Positions 25,894 to 34,951 of a stretch of 64,000 nucleotides of DNA are shown piece by piece. The stretch is from an uncultured Pelagibacteraceae bacterium. Lineage in GTDB: Bacteria > Pseudomonadota > Alphaproteobacteria > Pelagibacterales > Pelagibacteraceae. The position numbers and the translations under genes are program-made. The stretch is from the NCBI GenBank assembly GCA_902526645.1, contig CABZLS010000004.1, positions 24,444 through 88,443 on the forward strand, given 5' to 3'. Position 1 is the first letter of the stretch; the number at the start of each line of letters is the position of its first letter. Below the pieces are notes generated by a model, which saw only the letters and a list, made by a program, of their open reading frames with translations, ran no database searches and was not told where the DNA came from.

Positions 25894-26591
25894 TTGATCA
25901 AATCTAGCTCCGAATAAATTTTTTTTTCAAGATTATTAATAAATTCATCCTTAGTTAAGCCTGGGCTAATTGGTTTTAGTATTGAAATTGTAATTACTCT
26001 ATTTGAATTTTTTTTTCCTTTTTTTGGCCATACATACCCAGAATTGATTGCTATTGGTAAACAAAAAATGTTTAATTCCTCATAAATTCTAGCTACTCCT
26101 TTTTTAAAAGCAGGTCTTTCCGTTGGTGGAACTCTGGTGGCTTGTGGAAATATAATTAATGGTCTTTCAGATTTTTTTATGACTTTAGAAATGTTTTCAA
26201 AAAAATTCAAGTTTTCCTTTGTAACTTTGTCTCTTTTAATTGAAATTGACCCAATTTTTTTTAAATACCATCCAAATACTGGAATATTCAAAAGCTCTTT
26301 TTTTAATATGAATACAGGTGAATTAAATAATGTTTGTAGAAAAAAAGTTTCAAACATAGATTGATGTGAACAAGCAATAAAAAATTTTTTATCTTTAACA
26401 ATATTTTCTTTTCCTTTGACAAGTATCTTTGTTGATAAAAAAAACTTTAAACAAAATATTGACCAATAGCCCATTAATTTGCCCCCAAATAAAACAAATT
26501 TTTGGGGTAGAAAAAAGGAAGGAAGAAAAAATATTGATATAATAATAATTCCTATGAAAAAAAAGACTGAGAATAAAATATCTTTGAGCAT
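25890..26591 (-). CDS. 1-acyl-glycerol-3-phosphate acyltransferase-like protein
   Basis: PlsC-type acyltransferase that would transfer an acyl chain to lysophosphatidic acid in phospholipid synthesis. The 233 residues start with a hydrophobic stretch (about 5-30) and carry the CSHQSMFETFF motif. This is the HX4D acyltransferase motif in its HX4E form. An FPQATRVPP segment corresponds to the FPEGTR substrate motif. Its stop overlaps the convergent dnaN stop. It lies 12 bases downstream of lysA on the same strand. Confidence 0.85.
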   Translation of the reverse strand: MLKDILFSVFFFIGIIIISIFFLPSFFLPQKFVLFGGKLMGYWSIFCLKFFLSTKILVKGKENIVKDKKFFIACSHQSMFETFFLQTLFNSPVFILKKELLNIPVFGWYLKKIGSISIKRDKVTKENLNFFENISKVIKKSERPLIIFPQATRVPPTERPAFKKGVARIYEELNIFCLPIAINSGYVWPKKGKKNSNRVITISILKPISPGLTKDEFINNLEKKIYSELDLIN

Positions 26592-26603
26592 TGCATATAA
26601 AAC

Positions 26604-27818
26604 TTACATTAGATCTTTTAAATTTTGTCTTTTACTAATAATTTTAATTTGAGAATTTTTAATCAATATTTCTGTTGGTTTAGGTCTTAAATTATAATTT
26701 GAACTTAATGACATGCCATAGGCCCCTACATCACAAATAATAACTAAGTCTTTCTCTTTTAATACTTGAAAATTTTTTGTAGATAAAAACTTATCTGTAG
26801 TTTCACATATTGGCCCAACGAACTCATATTTTTTTTTTGATTTGCTGTTATTTTTGATGAGAGGAATAATTTGATGTTTTGCATTATAAAGGGCTGGTCT
26901 CATTAAATCATTCATTGCAGCATCTAGTATAATAAAACTTTTTTTTCCACCCTCTTTAATGTAAATAACTTTTGAAATTAATATTCCTGCACTGCCAATT
27001 ATAGATCTACCTGGTTCAAAAATTATTTTAGAATTATATTTTTTTTTAAATTTTATAATATCTTCTGCATATTTTTTTAAATTTAATTTCTTACCACCTT
27101 TTTTATAATTTATCCCCATCCCTCCACCAAGATCAATATATTCAAAATTGTATTTGGTTTTTTTAATAATCTTATCTAATATTTTAAGCGTTTTTTGATA
27201 GGGTTTTATATCAAGAATTTGACTTCCTATGTGTACACTTAAGCATTTTAAATTTAAATTTTTCGATTTATTTACATAACTTACTAAATCTAAAAAAGTA
27301 TCTTCTGATACACCAAATTTATTTTCTTTTTTGCCAGTTGAAATCTGACTTAAAGTTTTAGCATCAGTATTAGGATTAAGTCTTATGCCTATGTCAACTT
27401 TCCTCCTCTTGTTTTTTGCAATTTTCTCAATTTCTAAAATCTCACTTTTTGATTCAGCATTAATCAGTAAAATCTTGTTTTTTATTGCATAATCTATTTC
27501 GATATTAGTTTTTCCAACTCCTGAAAATACTATTTTGTCAGGTTTAATACCTGCTTTAATAGCTTTCATTAATTCTCCCATAGAAACAACATCAGCGCCT
27601 AATCCTAATTTTCCTATTTCAGAAAGCAAACTTTTATTTGGATTTGCTTTTACAGCAAAACAAATTAAGGGATTTAAATTATTAAAATTTTTTTTTAAAT
27701 CATTAATATTATCTCTTATTTTCTTATAAGAATAACAATATAAAGGTGTGGAAAATTTCTTAGCTAAGATTGACGATTTAACTCCATCAACAAAATAATT
27801 TTTTCTTTTATATTTCAT
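26604..27818 (-). CDS. lysA: Diaminopimelate decarboxylase
   Basis: PLP enzyme that makes lysine from meso-diaminopimelate. The 404 residues show the PLP lysine in CFAVKANPNKSLL, CLSVHIGSQI, the glycine-rich DLGGGMGI, EPGRSIIGSAG for the phosphate, and CETTDKF for the active-site Cys. The ATG overlaps the stop of the tiny lipoprotein gene (ATGA), and argH lies just before that. Together they form an amino-acid operon with a PlsC-like gene at the end. Confidence 0.97.
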   Translation of the reverse strand: MKYKRKNYFVDGVKSSILAKKFSTPLYCYSYKKIRDNINDLKKNFNNLNPLICFAVKANPNKSLLSEIGKLGLGADVVSMGELMKAIKAGIKPDKIVFSGVGKTNIEIDYAIKNKILLINAESKSEILEIEKIAKNKRRKVDIGIRLNPNTDAKTLSQISTGKKENKFGVSEDTFLDLVSYVNKSKNLNLKCLSVHIGSQILDIKPYQKTLKILDKIIKKTKYNFEYIDLGGGMGINYKKGGKKLNLKKYAEDIIKFKKKYNSKIIFEPGRSIIGSAGILISKVIYIKEGGKKSFIILDAAMNDLMRPALYNAKHQIIPLIKNNSKSKKKYEFVGPICETTDKFLSTKNFQVLKEKDLVIICDVGAYGMSLSSNYNLRPKPTEILIKNSQIKIISKRQNLKDLM

Positions 27819-27943
27819 CCTAGTACTTTAAGATTAATTTTTGTTTTATTTGATTTTAGCTCCTCATATATAGGCTCACCTTTTTTCCCACATGAAAATA
27901 CCAAAATACTTATCACAAATAATAAAAGTACCTTTTTAATCAT
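27815..27943 (-). CDS. Small LptM-like lipoprotein
   Basis: A 42-residue frame, below usual length cut-offs. It starts MIKKVLLLFVISILVFSCGKKGEP: a lipoprotein signal with the Cys preceded by FS, then C-G-K-K-G-E-P-I-Y. The small lipoproteins found upstream of lysA in many proteobacteria (LppL/YifL, now LptM) have a similar C-G-x-K-G-P-L-x-x-P. In E. coli LptM assists assembly of the LPS transporter LptD. The position directly before lysA supports this. It overlaps lysA by 4 bases and argH by 8, so it is embedded in the operon. Homology is inferred from pattern and position. Confidence 0.72.
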   Translation of the reverse strand: MIKKVLLLFVISILVFSCGKKGEPIYEELKSNKTKINLKVLG

Positions 27944-29330
27944 AATTTTTTTTATATTTTACTATCATCTTTTTAATATTATCAAAAGATGTTCCTCCAA
28001 AAGATTTTTTTGAATTAACAGAATTTTCAAGACTTAATACCTTTAAAACATCAGAAGATAGTTTAGGCACAATTTTCTTTAAATCACTAATATCTAAATT
28101 CTCTAATTTGCTCTTTTTTTTCTCAGCTAAATTAACTATAGAAGCTGTTTTTTTATAAGCTTCTCTAAATGGCATGGAGTGATATTTGACTAAGTAATCA
28201 GCTAAATCAGTTGCTGTAATGTAGCCTTTTTCTGCAAGTTCCAACATTTTCTTTTTGTTAGGACTTAAATTATTTAAAACTTCATCCAATATTTTAAGAC
28301 AATTAATTAGATTGTCATTTGATCTAAATACAATTTCTTTATCATCTTGCAAATCTTTGAAATAAGATAGAGGTAATCCCTTCAGTAAAGAGAGCATTGA
28401 AAATAAATTTCCATAAAATGATCCAGTTTTTCCTCTTAAAAATTCTAATAGATCTGGATTTTTTTTTTGAGGCATTATTGATGAACCTGTAACAATTTTA
28501 TCCGACAATTTGATTAAGTTAAATCCATCTGAATTCCATATTATTAATTCTTCTGCAATTCTTGAAATGTGCATAGAACAAACAGAACAACTATAAAGAT
28601 AGTCTAAAACAAAGTCTCTATCAGAAACTGTATCAATAGAATTATTGGTAGGATTTTTAAAACCTAATTTTTTTGCTGTATAATTTCTATCTATATTAAA
28701 GGAAGTTCCAGCAATAGCCAAGACTCCTAATGGACTTTCATTGAGACTTTCAAAATTATTCTGAAATCTTTTTTTATCTCTCTCAAACATCTCAACATAA
28801 GCCATCAAGTAATGTGCAAATGATACAGGTTGTGCATTTTTTAAATGAGTGAAACCTGGCATAATAGTTTTTATATTTTTTTCTGAAAGTTTTAAAATAG
28901 TTTTTATTATTCTATTCAAGATATATAAAATTTCTTTATTCGATGACTTTATCCAAATTTTTAAATCAGTAATGACTTGATCATTTCTTGATCTAGCAGT
29001 ATGAACATATCCCGCTTCTTCTCCTATAATTTCAAATAATCTTTTTTCTATATTCATATGAATATCCTCATACTTATGATCAAATTGAAACTTATTTTTG
29101 GATATTTCTCTCTCGATCTTATTAAGTCCATACAAAATTTTATTTTTTATTTTAAAAGAAATAATTTTTTGCTTGAAAAGCATTTCAACATGAGCAATCG
29201 ATCCTTTTATATCCTGTTTATATAGCCTTTTATCAATATTTAAAGAGGACCCAATTTTTTGAAAAAAACTAGAAGTTTTTTTTCCAATACGGCTATTCCA
29301 AATTGCCTTGTTGTTTTTATTTTTTGTCAT
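27936..29330 (-). CDS. argH: Argininosuccinate lyase
   Basis: Last step of arginine synthesis: cleaves argininosuccinate to arginine and fumarate. The 464 residues are full length. HTARSRNDQVITDL and the signature GSSIMPQKKNPD are the hallmark motifs of the fumarase/aspartase superfamily in its ArgH form. It is the first gene of argH-lptM-like-lysA-plsC-like. It is divergent from the TlpA-like gene, whose likely start lies 25 bases upstream. Confidence 0.97.
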   Translation of the reverse strand: MTKNKNNKAIWNSRIGKKTSSFFQKIGSSLNIDKRLYKQDIKGSIAHVEMLFKQKIISFKIKNKILYGLNKIEREISKNKFQFDHKYEDIHMNIEKRLFEIIGEEAGYVHTARSRNDQVITDLKIWIKSSNKEILYILNRIIKTILKLSEKNIKTIMPGFTHLKNAQPVSFAHYLMAYVEMFERDKKRFQNNFESLNESPLGVLAIAGTSFNIDRNYTAKKLGFKNPTNNSIDTVSDRDFVLDYLYSCSVCSMHISRIAEELIIWNSDGFNLIKLSDKIVTGSSIMPQKKNPDLLEFLRGKTGSFYGNLFSMLSLLKGLPLSYFKDLQDDKEIVFRSNDNLINCLKILDEVLNNLSPNKKKMLELAEKGYITATDLADYLVKYHSMPFREAYKKTASIVNLAEKKKSKLENLDISDLKKIVPKLSSDVLKVLSLENSVNSKKSFGGTSFDNIKKMIVKYKKNYD

Positions 29331-29354
29331 GATAATTATTTATACCTTTTTAAC

Positions 29355-29864
29355 ATGAGATTTTTAATAATATTTATTTTTTTGATATCAAATTCATATG
29401 CAAATGAGGCAATTGATATAAAAAATCTTATTATCTATAAAGAGTTAAAAAAACACTCATCTTTAACGTTTCTTGACGCTAAGAATAATCAATTAGATAT
29501 AAGTAATTTTAAAGGAAATGTGATTTTGTTGAATTTTTGGGCAACTTGGTGTGCTCCTTGTAAAGATGAAATGCCCTCTTTAGATATTTTACAAGCGAAT
29601 AATTCTTTAGAAAATTTAAAAATATTTCCTATAAATGTTGGTCAAGATAGTATTGAAAAATCCTTAAAATTTTTTAAAGATTTAAATATTAAAAATTTAA
29701 ATGTTTATTTTGATACACCTGTAACTTTAGCAAAAAAGTTTGAGTTAAGAGGTATTCCAACTTCAATTTTAATTAATAAAGATGGTTTAGAGTTTGCAAG
29801 AATTATTGGTTCAATTGATTTTCAGGATAAAAAATTTATAGAATGGTTAAGCGGTTATAACTAA
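29355..29864 (+). CDS. TlpA-like periplasmic thiol-disulfide protein
   Basis: Thioredoxin-fold reductant in the periplasm, 169 residues from the ATG at 29355. That start gives a clear signal peptide (MRFLIIFIFLISNSYA, cleavage before NEAID). A longer frame from 29259 would overlap argH and has no export signal, so I reject it. The core NFWATWCAPCKDEMPSLD carries the CxxC of the TlpA/ResA family, and GIPTSILINKDG holds the cis-Pro. Relatives keep cytochrome c hemes or copper-site Cys reduced. Confidence 0.87.
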   Translation: MRFLIIFIFLISNSYANEAIDIKNLIIYKELKKHSSLTFLDAKNNQLDISNFKGNVILLNFWATWCAPCKDEMPSLDILQANNSLENLKIFPINVGQDSIEKSLKFFKDLNIKNLNVYFDTPVTLAKKFELRGIPTSILINKDGLEFARIIGSIDFQDKKFIEWLSGYN

Positions 29865-30067
29865 TTTTTAAAAAAATAAGCAAAACTAACTAAAACAATT
29901 ATAGCTACAAATTGTAATAAAACTCTCAATTGCATTAATTTATTTGAGTATTTTTTGCTTGTTTCTCCACCTTTAAACAAAGTGCTTATTCCTAAAACTA
30001 AAATGAAGCCAACTCCAATTAATAAAGCTATAGATACTACTTTAACTAATATTTCAGAATACATCAT
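29861..30067 (-). CDS. HIG1-like twin-transmembrane protein
   Basis: A 68-residue protein with two hydrophobic helices (about 8-28 and 47-65) and a polar loop, FKGGETSKKYSNKLMQLRVLLQ. The loop's R-x-x-x-Q-like end resembles the HIG1 domain known from cytochrome oxidase-associated proteins and from small alphaproteobacterial twin-TM proteins. I begin it at the tandem ATGs at 30062-30067. A longer frame from 30160 would run into the divergent esterase gene and adds a non-conserved-looking stretch. It overlaps the TlpA-like stop by 4 bases. Confidence 0.6.
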   Translation of the reverse strand: MMYSEILVKVVSIALLIGVGFILVLGISTLFKGGETSKKYSNKLMQLRVLLQFVAIIVLVSFAYFFKN

Positions 30068-30113
30068 TGTATTGTAGGGTGTTTTAAAAATAAAAAAACA
30101 TAAATTATTAAGT

Positions 30114-30764
30114 ATGACATTTTGTCTGGATGCCACTATTGTTAAGCCTGACGATAACAAGAATATAGAAAATGCAATTATCTTACTTCATGGATATGGA
30201 GGTGATGGAAAAGATATAAGTATATTATCACTTAACTGGAAAAGACATTTACCAAATACAATCTTTATTTGTCCAAATGGTCATGAGCAATGCTCTGTAA
30301 ACCCAAATGGTTTTCAATGGTTTGATTTAACTAAAGATGATCCAAAATATATTTTAGAGGAATCAAAAAAAGCTGAAGCAATTTTAAATAAATTTATTGG
30401 AGAGGTTAAAACAAGGTTTAATTTGAATAATGAAAAGATTATTTTATCAGGATTTAGTCAAGGTTGTATGATGTCTATTAACTTAGGTCTTACATCTGAA
30501 AAGGAGTTTAATTGTATCGTGGGATTTTCTGGTAAAATTATAAACCAAAATGACCTAAAATTAAGACAAAAAGTCTCAACACGCACTTTACTGGTTCATG
30601 GTGATTCTGATCAGGTTGTTTCTCCTAATTTTTTGTTGGAGGCAAAAGATTTTTTTTTAAGAAATAATATAGAAATAGAGACTCATTTGATAAAAAATTG
30701 TGATCACCATATTCCAATTGAAGCATCCAGTATAGCATTAAATTATATTTTAAAAAAAATATAA
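30114..30764 (+). CDS. Phospholipase/carboxylesterase-family hydrolase
   Basis: Alpha/beta hydrolase of 216 residues in the carboxylesterase 2 group. HGYGGDGKDIS forms the oxyanion loop, GFSQGCMMS holds the nucleophile Ser, HGDSDQVV the Asp, and NCDHHIP the His. There is no signal peptide, so it should be cytoplasmic. Substrate is not predictable beyond short or medium acyl esters. It is divergent from the HIG1-like gene, with 46 bases between starts. Confidence 0.88.
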   Translation: MTFCLDATIVKPDDNKNIENAIILLHGYGGDGKDISILSLNWKRHLPNTIFICPNGHEQCSVNPNGFQWFDLTKDDPKYILEESKKAEAILNKFIGEVKTRFNLNNEKIILSGFSQGCMMSINLGLTSEKEFNCIVGFSGKIINQNDLKLRQKVSTRTLLVHGDSDQVVSPNFLLEAKDFFLRNNIEIETHLIKNCDHHIPIEASSIALNYILKKI

Positions 30765-30812
30765 TGAGTGCTTAATCTTGAAATAATTTTTTTTTTAAGT
30801 TAAAATTTGATT

Positions 30813-31382
30813 ATGAATAGTTTTCTTGAACAAGATATATCTTTAGAAAAATGTCCAGCATTAGTTTTGAATGCAGACTATAGACCTTTGAGTTATTATC
30901 CATTATCTTTATGGTCTTGGCAAGACACTGTAAAATCAGTTTTTTTGGATAGAGTAATTATAGTTAGTAATTATGATAGAGTTGTAAGAAGTCCTTCTTT
31001 TAATATGAAGCTACCAAGCGTAATAGCATTAAGGGACTATATTGTTCCTCAATCTAAACCAAGTTTTACAAGATTTAACGTTTTTCTGAGAGATAAATTT
31101 TCATGTCAGTATTGTGGTAGTAGTGAAGAGCTAACATTTGATCATTTGTTACCAAGATCTAAGGGTGGAGAAACAAACTGGGATAATGTTGTGACTGCAT
31201 GCTCAGAGTGTAATGTTAAAAAAGGTGGTAAATTATTAAAATCTTCAGGAATGAAACTTTCACAATACCCTTATCAACCCTCAACTGAAGACCTTCATCG
31301 TAATGGTAAAAATTTTCCTCCAAATTATTTACATAAAAGCTGGATGGATTATTTGTATTGGGATGTAGAATTAGAGGCTTAA
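30813..31382 (+). CDS. HNH endonuclease-domain protein
   Basis: A 189-residue protein with a C-terminal HNH nuclease domain: CQYCGSSEELTFDHLLPRSK, then GGETNWDNVVTACSECNVKKG. These supply two CxxC zinc pairs and the D-H, N and H/K positions of the fold. I use the ATG at 30813; a TTG six bases earlier is an alternative. The N-terminal 90 residues (ALVLNADYRPLSYYPLSLWSW, quoted as a region) are a conserved part of this common proteobacterial housekeeping HNH family, whose biological role is unsettled. No restriction partner lies nearby. Confidence 0.87.
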   Translation: MNSFLEQDISLEKCPALVLNADYRPLSYYPLSLWSWQDTVKSVFLDRVIIVSNYDRVVRSPSFNMKLPSVIALRDYIVPQSKPSFTRFNVFLRDKFSCQYCGSSEELTFDHLLPRSKGGETNWDNVVTACSECNVKKGGKLLKSSGMKLSQYPYQPSTEDLHRNGKNFPPNYLHKSWMDYLYWDVELEA

Positions 31383-31384
31383 AT

Positions 31385-31915
31385 TTAAACTTTCTCAGAA
31401 ATATTGATAGCTATTTTTGAACCAGTTTTAATTATTTTATCCATTATAGAATAAAATCCTTTTTTGGTTGCTCCTTTTTCATAAGCTATGTCTTTATGAT
31501 GCAATTCATCTTCTCTGAACTTTATAATCTTTTTTTTAAGGTCTTTTTCATCTGGACCAAGCTGATTTATTTGGTTTTGATAATGTTCATCAATAACTTC
31601 TTCTACGGAAGCAGTGCAAAGCATTGCGGCTTTTTTCCCTAATATTGTTGAACCAAAACCCAAGCCTACTCCAAGCAGATCCCATAATGGTAAAAATTTA
31701 GTTGGTTTAATTTTTCTTCTTTTAATTTCGTTTTCAAAAAATTCACAATGTTCTTTTTCATGAACTTTCATTTCTTCTATAGTTTTTTTTAGATTTTCAT
31801 CTTTTACAAAAGTATTTAATGCTAATAATTGACCTTCATAAATTTTTACAGCTCCCCTCTCTCCTGCGTGATCAACTCTTATAAATTCCTCAACTTTATT
31901 CTTTGAATTTTTCAT
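31385..31915 (-). CDS. coq7: Demethoxyubiquinone hydroxylase
   Basis: Di-iron monooxygenase of ubiquinone synthesis. The 176 residues show the ferritin-like iron ligands in order: RVDHAGERGAVKIYEGQL (first Glu), MKVHEKEHCEFF (ExxH), EEVIDEHY, and REDELHHKDIA (the second ExxH). This is the Coq7 type rather than the flavin UbiF type. It overlaps dsbB by 20 bases and shares its direction. Confidence 0.94.
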   Translation of the reverse strand: MKNSKNKVEEFIRVDHAGERGAVKIYEGQLLALNTFVKDENLKKTIEEMKVHEKEHCEFFENEIKRRKIKPTKFLPLWDLLGVGLGFGSTILGKKAAMLCTASVEEVIDEHYQNQINQLGPDEKDLKKKIIKFREDELHHKDIAYEKGATKKGFYSIMDKIIKTGSKIAINISEKV

Positions 31916-32384
31916 ATTTCCTAAAAATATTAATTAAAAATATTGATATTATCAAACTTATAATCATATTAAGGGTTGTAAGCGAAAATCCAAAAATTCT
32001 AAATGTCACATCTTTACAACTCACAGTTTTTCTTTGTAGCTCTTTAAGCAATTCTTCTTTAGACATGATATCAGTGGTATTTTTTAATGTACAAATTGCT
32101 GTTTCATTGAAAAAATTTTCTTCAATACCAAGGTGGTAAAAAGAAATTAAAAAAGAAAAGAAAAAAACCATGATTAATAATAAAATAATAAATTTTCCTT
32201 TTTTTTTAAAAAAATAACTCAAAGTTATTAAAATTATAGCAAGAACATAAGGAATTCTCTCTATTAAACATAAATTACATGGCTGGTATCCAAGGGCATA
32301 TTCAATAAAATATGCTGATATCAATGAAATAAAACTAATAAATAAAATTATCTTTAAAACAATATCTTTACTTAAGTTATGCAT
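31896..32384 (-). CDS. dsbB: Disulfide bond formation protein B
   Basis: Inner-membrane protein that reoxidises DsbA using ubiquinone. The 162 residues form four hydrophobic helices. The first periplasmic loop has the redox pair in GYQPCNLCLIERIPY. The second has Cys residues near 98 and 127 (TAICTLKN and TVSCKDV). It overlaps the upstream DedA-like gene by 8 bases and coq7 by 20, so the three are one transcript. The proximity to a quinone-synthesis gene fits its quinone use. Confidence 0.9.
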   Translation of the reverse strand: MHNLSKDIVLKIILFISFISLISAYFIEYALGYQPCNLCLIERIPYVLAIILITLSYFFKKKGKFIILLLIMVFFFSFLISFYHLGIEENFFNETAICTLKNTTDIMSKEELLKELQRKTVSCKDVTFRIFGFSLTTLNMIISLIISIFLINIFRKYEKFKE

Positions 32385-32982
32385 AAAATTTTAATATCAG
32401 ATATATTATTATTCCAAGTAAGAAAATTAATAATCCTACAATTGTAAACCATTTTGATCCATTTTCCTCCATAAATTTATTAAACATATTTCCGAATTTA
32501 TAAGATAGATATGAAACTATAAAAAAACGTAATCCTCTAGAGATCAAACTTATTAAAATAAAAAGAAAAATATTAAAACCAATTAAACCACTGGTAATTG
32601 TAAAAACTTTAAATGGCAAAGGAGTAAAACCAGCTAAAAAAAGAATTCCTAGCCAGGCATAGAAACCCTCACTTTCAATTAAATTATTTTTTACATATAT
32701 AAGTTTTTCCTCATAACCATAAAAATTCATTATTTGGGTTCCAATGTCAAAAAAAAGTGCTCCTATGAAGTAACCAAATATACCACCCATAACTGAAAAT
32801 ATTGTTGTTATTAGAAAAATTTTTAAATAGTCATTTTTTTTTGCGATAATCATTGGTATCATCATTACATCTGGTGGAATTGGAAAAAAAGAACTCTCAA
32901 TAAACGATACTAGAGCTAGGTAATATTTAGAACTTTTGTGGCCAGCTAATTTCAAACATTTTTTATAAAGAGTAGTAAACAT
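32377..32982 (-). CDS. DedA/YqaA-family membrane protein
   Basis: A 201-residue polytopic protein, with about five hydrophobic segments. The N-terminal SFIESSFFPIPPDVMMIPMI and the later LFLAGFTPLPFKVFTITSGLIGFN are the E-x(n)-P-x-P and F-x-P-x-P-x-K motifs of DedA-like (SNARE-associated) proteins. Relatives take part in lipid flipping and membrane homeostasis. It lies first in the dedA-dsbB-coq7 operon. Confidence 0.85.
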   Translation of the reverse strand: MFTTLYKKCLKLAGHKSSKYYLALVSFIESSFFPIPPDVMMIPMIIAKKNDYLKIFLITTIFSVMGGIFGYFIGALFFDIGTQIMNFYGYEEKLIYVKNNLIESEGFYAWLGILFLAGFTPLPFKVFTITSGLIGFNIFLFILISLISRGLRFFIVSYLSYKFGNMFNKFMEENGSKWFTIVGLLIFLLGIIIYLILKFYA

Positions 32983-33043
32983 TTTTTGGTTTTAATATAA
33001 TTTTAGTTCTTATACTATTTAATAAATTATTAAACAACTAAGA

Positions 33044-33128
33044 GGGCGAATGGCGGAACTGGTAGACGCGCACGACTCAAAATCGTGTTTCGTAAGAAGT
33101 GAGAGTTCGATTCTCTCTTCGCCCACCA
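33044..33128 (+). tRNA. tRNA-Leu (anticodon CAA)
   Basis: An 85-base cloverleaf with CCA encoded. The acceptor GGGCGAA (33044-33050) pairs with TTCGCCC (33118-33124) before A and CCA. The anticodon arm is CACGA-CTCAAAA-TCGTG, giving anticodon CAA, which reads UUG. A long variable arm and a GAGAG/CTCTC T-stem with TTCGATT loop confirm the class II Leu type. The acyl-CoA synthetase gene starts 4 bases after the CCA. Confidence 0.96.
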
Positions 33129-33132
33129 GATT

Positions 33133-34833
33133 ATGGAATTGAATAAAATAAATAGTTTAGTTGAACTTTTTTTTAAAAAATATGAAGAAAAAAAAATTCA
33201 ACCACAACAATCTTTTTTAAAGTGGTTAAAGATTAATAAAAATAATTTTCTAACTTGGGAAAAAGTTCAAGAAGATATTCAAATTTTATCTCAGTATTTA
33301 AAAAAGATTCTATCTTCTGGAGATAGATGTGTTTTATTATCTGAAAATCGTCCTGAATGGTTAATAACGGATATTGCAATCATGAATTCTGGTGGTGTGA
33401 CAGTTCCATTATTTACCACATATTCACAAAAGGACTATGAATATATTTTCCAAGATTGTAAACCAACAATCTGTATTGTATCAAATGAAATTCAATTTAA
33501 AAAAATTGAAAAGCTTATTTCAAAAGAAATAAGAATTTTATCAATTGAAAATTTTAATAATTCTATTGAAAGTATTGAGACTATTTTAGAAAAAAATTCA
33601 AAAGAAAAATTTAAGAATTTATCAATTGGTTATAATAATAAAATCAAAAGAAAAGATCTTGCTTGTATTATTTATACATCGGGAACAACTGGTAGTCCTA
33701 AAGGTGTCATGCTAAGCCATGGAGGTATTTTATCTAATTGTGAAGGAGCTCAAGAAATTTTAGAACCTTTAATTAAAAAAGAAATTCCAGTTTTTTTGAC
33801 GTGGCTACCTTTATCACATTCATATGAACATACAGTACAATATGTTCAAATTTCACTCGGAGCAAAAATTTATTATGCAGAAAGTTTAGAAAAATTATTA
33901 TCCAATATGTCTATTGCAAAACCAACTATAATGACAGCTGTACCAAGATTTTACCAAAATTTATATAGTAAGATTTCCGTTAATTTTTCAAAACAAAAGG
34001 GACTTAAAAAAAAGTTAATTGAAAGTACCATATTACTTGGAGTTAAAATATTGAATAGACAGAAATTAAGCTTTAATGAAAAAGTTATTAATTTTTTATG
34101 TGAAAATTTAGTAAGAAAAAAAATCAAAAATCAATTTGGAGGCAAGTTGAAAGCTTTTGTTTCTGGTGGTGGTGCTTTAGATCAGAAAATTGGAGAATTT
34201 TTAAACTCTATTGGTTTACCAACTTTACAGGGATATGGATTAACAGAAACATCACCGGTAGTAAGTTGCAATATTCCCGGAAAAATTAAGATCGAAACAG
34301 TTGGCCCACCCTTCAAAACAAATAATGTAAAAATTGCTGATGATGGTGAAATTTTGGTTAAAGGAGAAAATGTTATGCTTGGTTATTGGAACATGGAAAA
34401 AGAGACAAATGAAATTATTAAAGATGGCTGGCTTCACACCGGAGATATAGGTGAGCTCACTTTAGATGGAAATCTAAAGATTACTGACAGAAAAAAAGAA
34501 ATTATAGTGAATCTTGGTGGTGATAATATTTCACCCTCTAAAATTGAAAATTTATTGTGTTTAAACGAAAAAATAAAACAAAGTTTTGTTTATGGAGATA
34601 AAAAAACTTATTTAGTTGCACTGATTGTAAGTGAGATTGAGGAAAATAAAAAAGAAATTGAAATTTATTTAGAAAAAATCAATAAAAGTTTATCCTTAAT
34701 TGAAAAAGTTAAAAAATTTAAATTAATAAAAGAAGAATTTACAATTGAAAATGGAATGTTAACGCCAACTCTTAAGCTAAAAAGAAAAAAAATTTTAGAA
34801 AAATATAAAGAAGATTTAGAAAAACTTTATTAA
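33133..34833 (+). CDS. Long-chain acyl-CoA synthetase (AMP-forming)
   Basis: Activates fatty acids to acyl-CoA via an acyl-adenylate. The 566 residues carry the P-loop-like IIYTSGTTGSPKGVMLSH, WLPLSHSYEH, the GYGLTETSPVVS motif and WLHTGDIGEL to ITDRKKEIIV. Organisation is like the FAA1/long-chain ligase group. The ATG is 4 bases past the tRNA-Leu CCA, leaving no room for its own leader. It is therefore probably transcribed with the tRNA, and tRNA processing would create its 5' end. Confidence 0.9.
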   Translation: MELNKINSLVELFFKKYEEKKIQPQQSFLKWLKINKNNFLTWEKVQEDIQILSQYLKKILSSGDRCVLLSENRPEWLITDIAIMNSGGVTVPLFTTYSQKDYEYIFQDCKPTICIVSNEIQFKKIEKLISKEIRILSIENFNNSIESIETILEKNSKEKFKNLSIGYNNKIKRKDLACIIYTSGTTGSPKGVMLSHGGILSNCEGAQEILEPLIKKEIPVFLTWLPLSHSYEHTVQYVQISLGAKIYYAESLEKLLSNMSIAKPTIMTAVPRFYQNLYSKISVNFSKQKGLKKKLIESTILLGVKILNRQKLSFNEKVINFLCENLVRKKIKNQFGGKLKAFVSGGGALDQKIGEFLNSIGLPTLQGYGLTETSPVVSCNIPGKIKIETVGPPFKTNNVKIADDGEILVKGENVMLGYWNMEKETNEIIKDGWLHTGDIGELTLDGNLKITDRKKEIIVNLGGDNISPSKIENLLCLNEKIKQSFVYGDKKTYLVALIVSEIEENKKEIEIYLEKINKSLSLIEKVKKFKLIKEEFTIENGMLTPTLKLKRKKILEKYKEDLEKLY

Positions 34834-34951
34834 TTTATTTAAATTATTTGATTATAATGCGCATAAACATTAACTTTTTTACACATTAAAAATATAAAAA
34901 GTTTATTTTATTTAAAATAATTTTTTAAAAATTCTAACTTCAATTTAAGAA

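Noticed and set aside
29259..29354. Longer start for the TlpA-like gene
   Set aside because: It overlaps argH and removes the N-terminal signal peptide; the ATG at 29355 gives a good export signal.
30068..30160. Longer start for the HIG1-like gene
   Set aside because: It would overlap the divergent esterase gene and adds residues that do not fit a twin-helix protein.
30813..31382. Restriction-modification or defence system at the HNH gene
   Set aside because: No methylase, helicase or toxin partner nearby; it belongs to a common housekeeping-type HNH family.
33044..34833. Integration site of a mobile element at tRNA-Leu
   Set aside because: No integrase, no repeated tRNA end and only ordinary genes on both sides.
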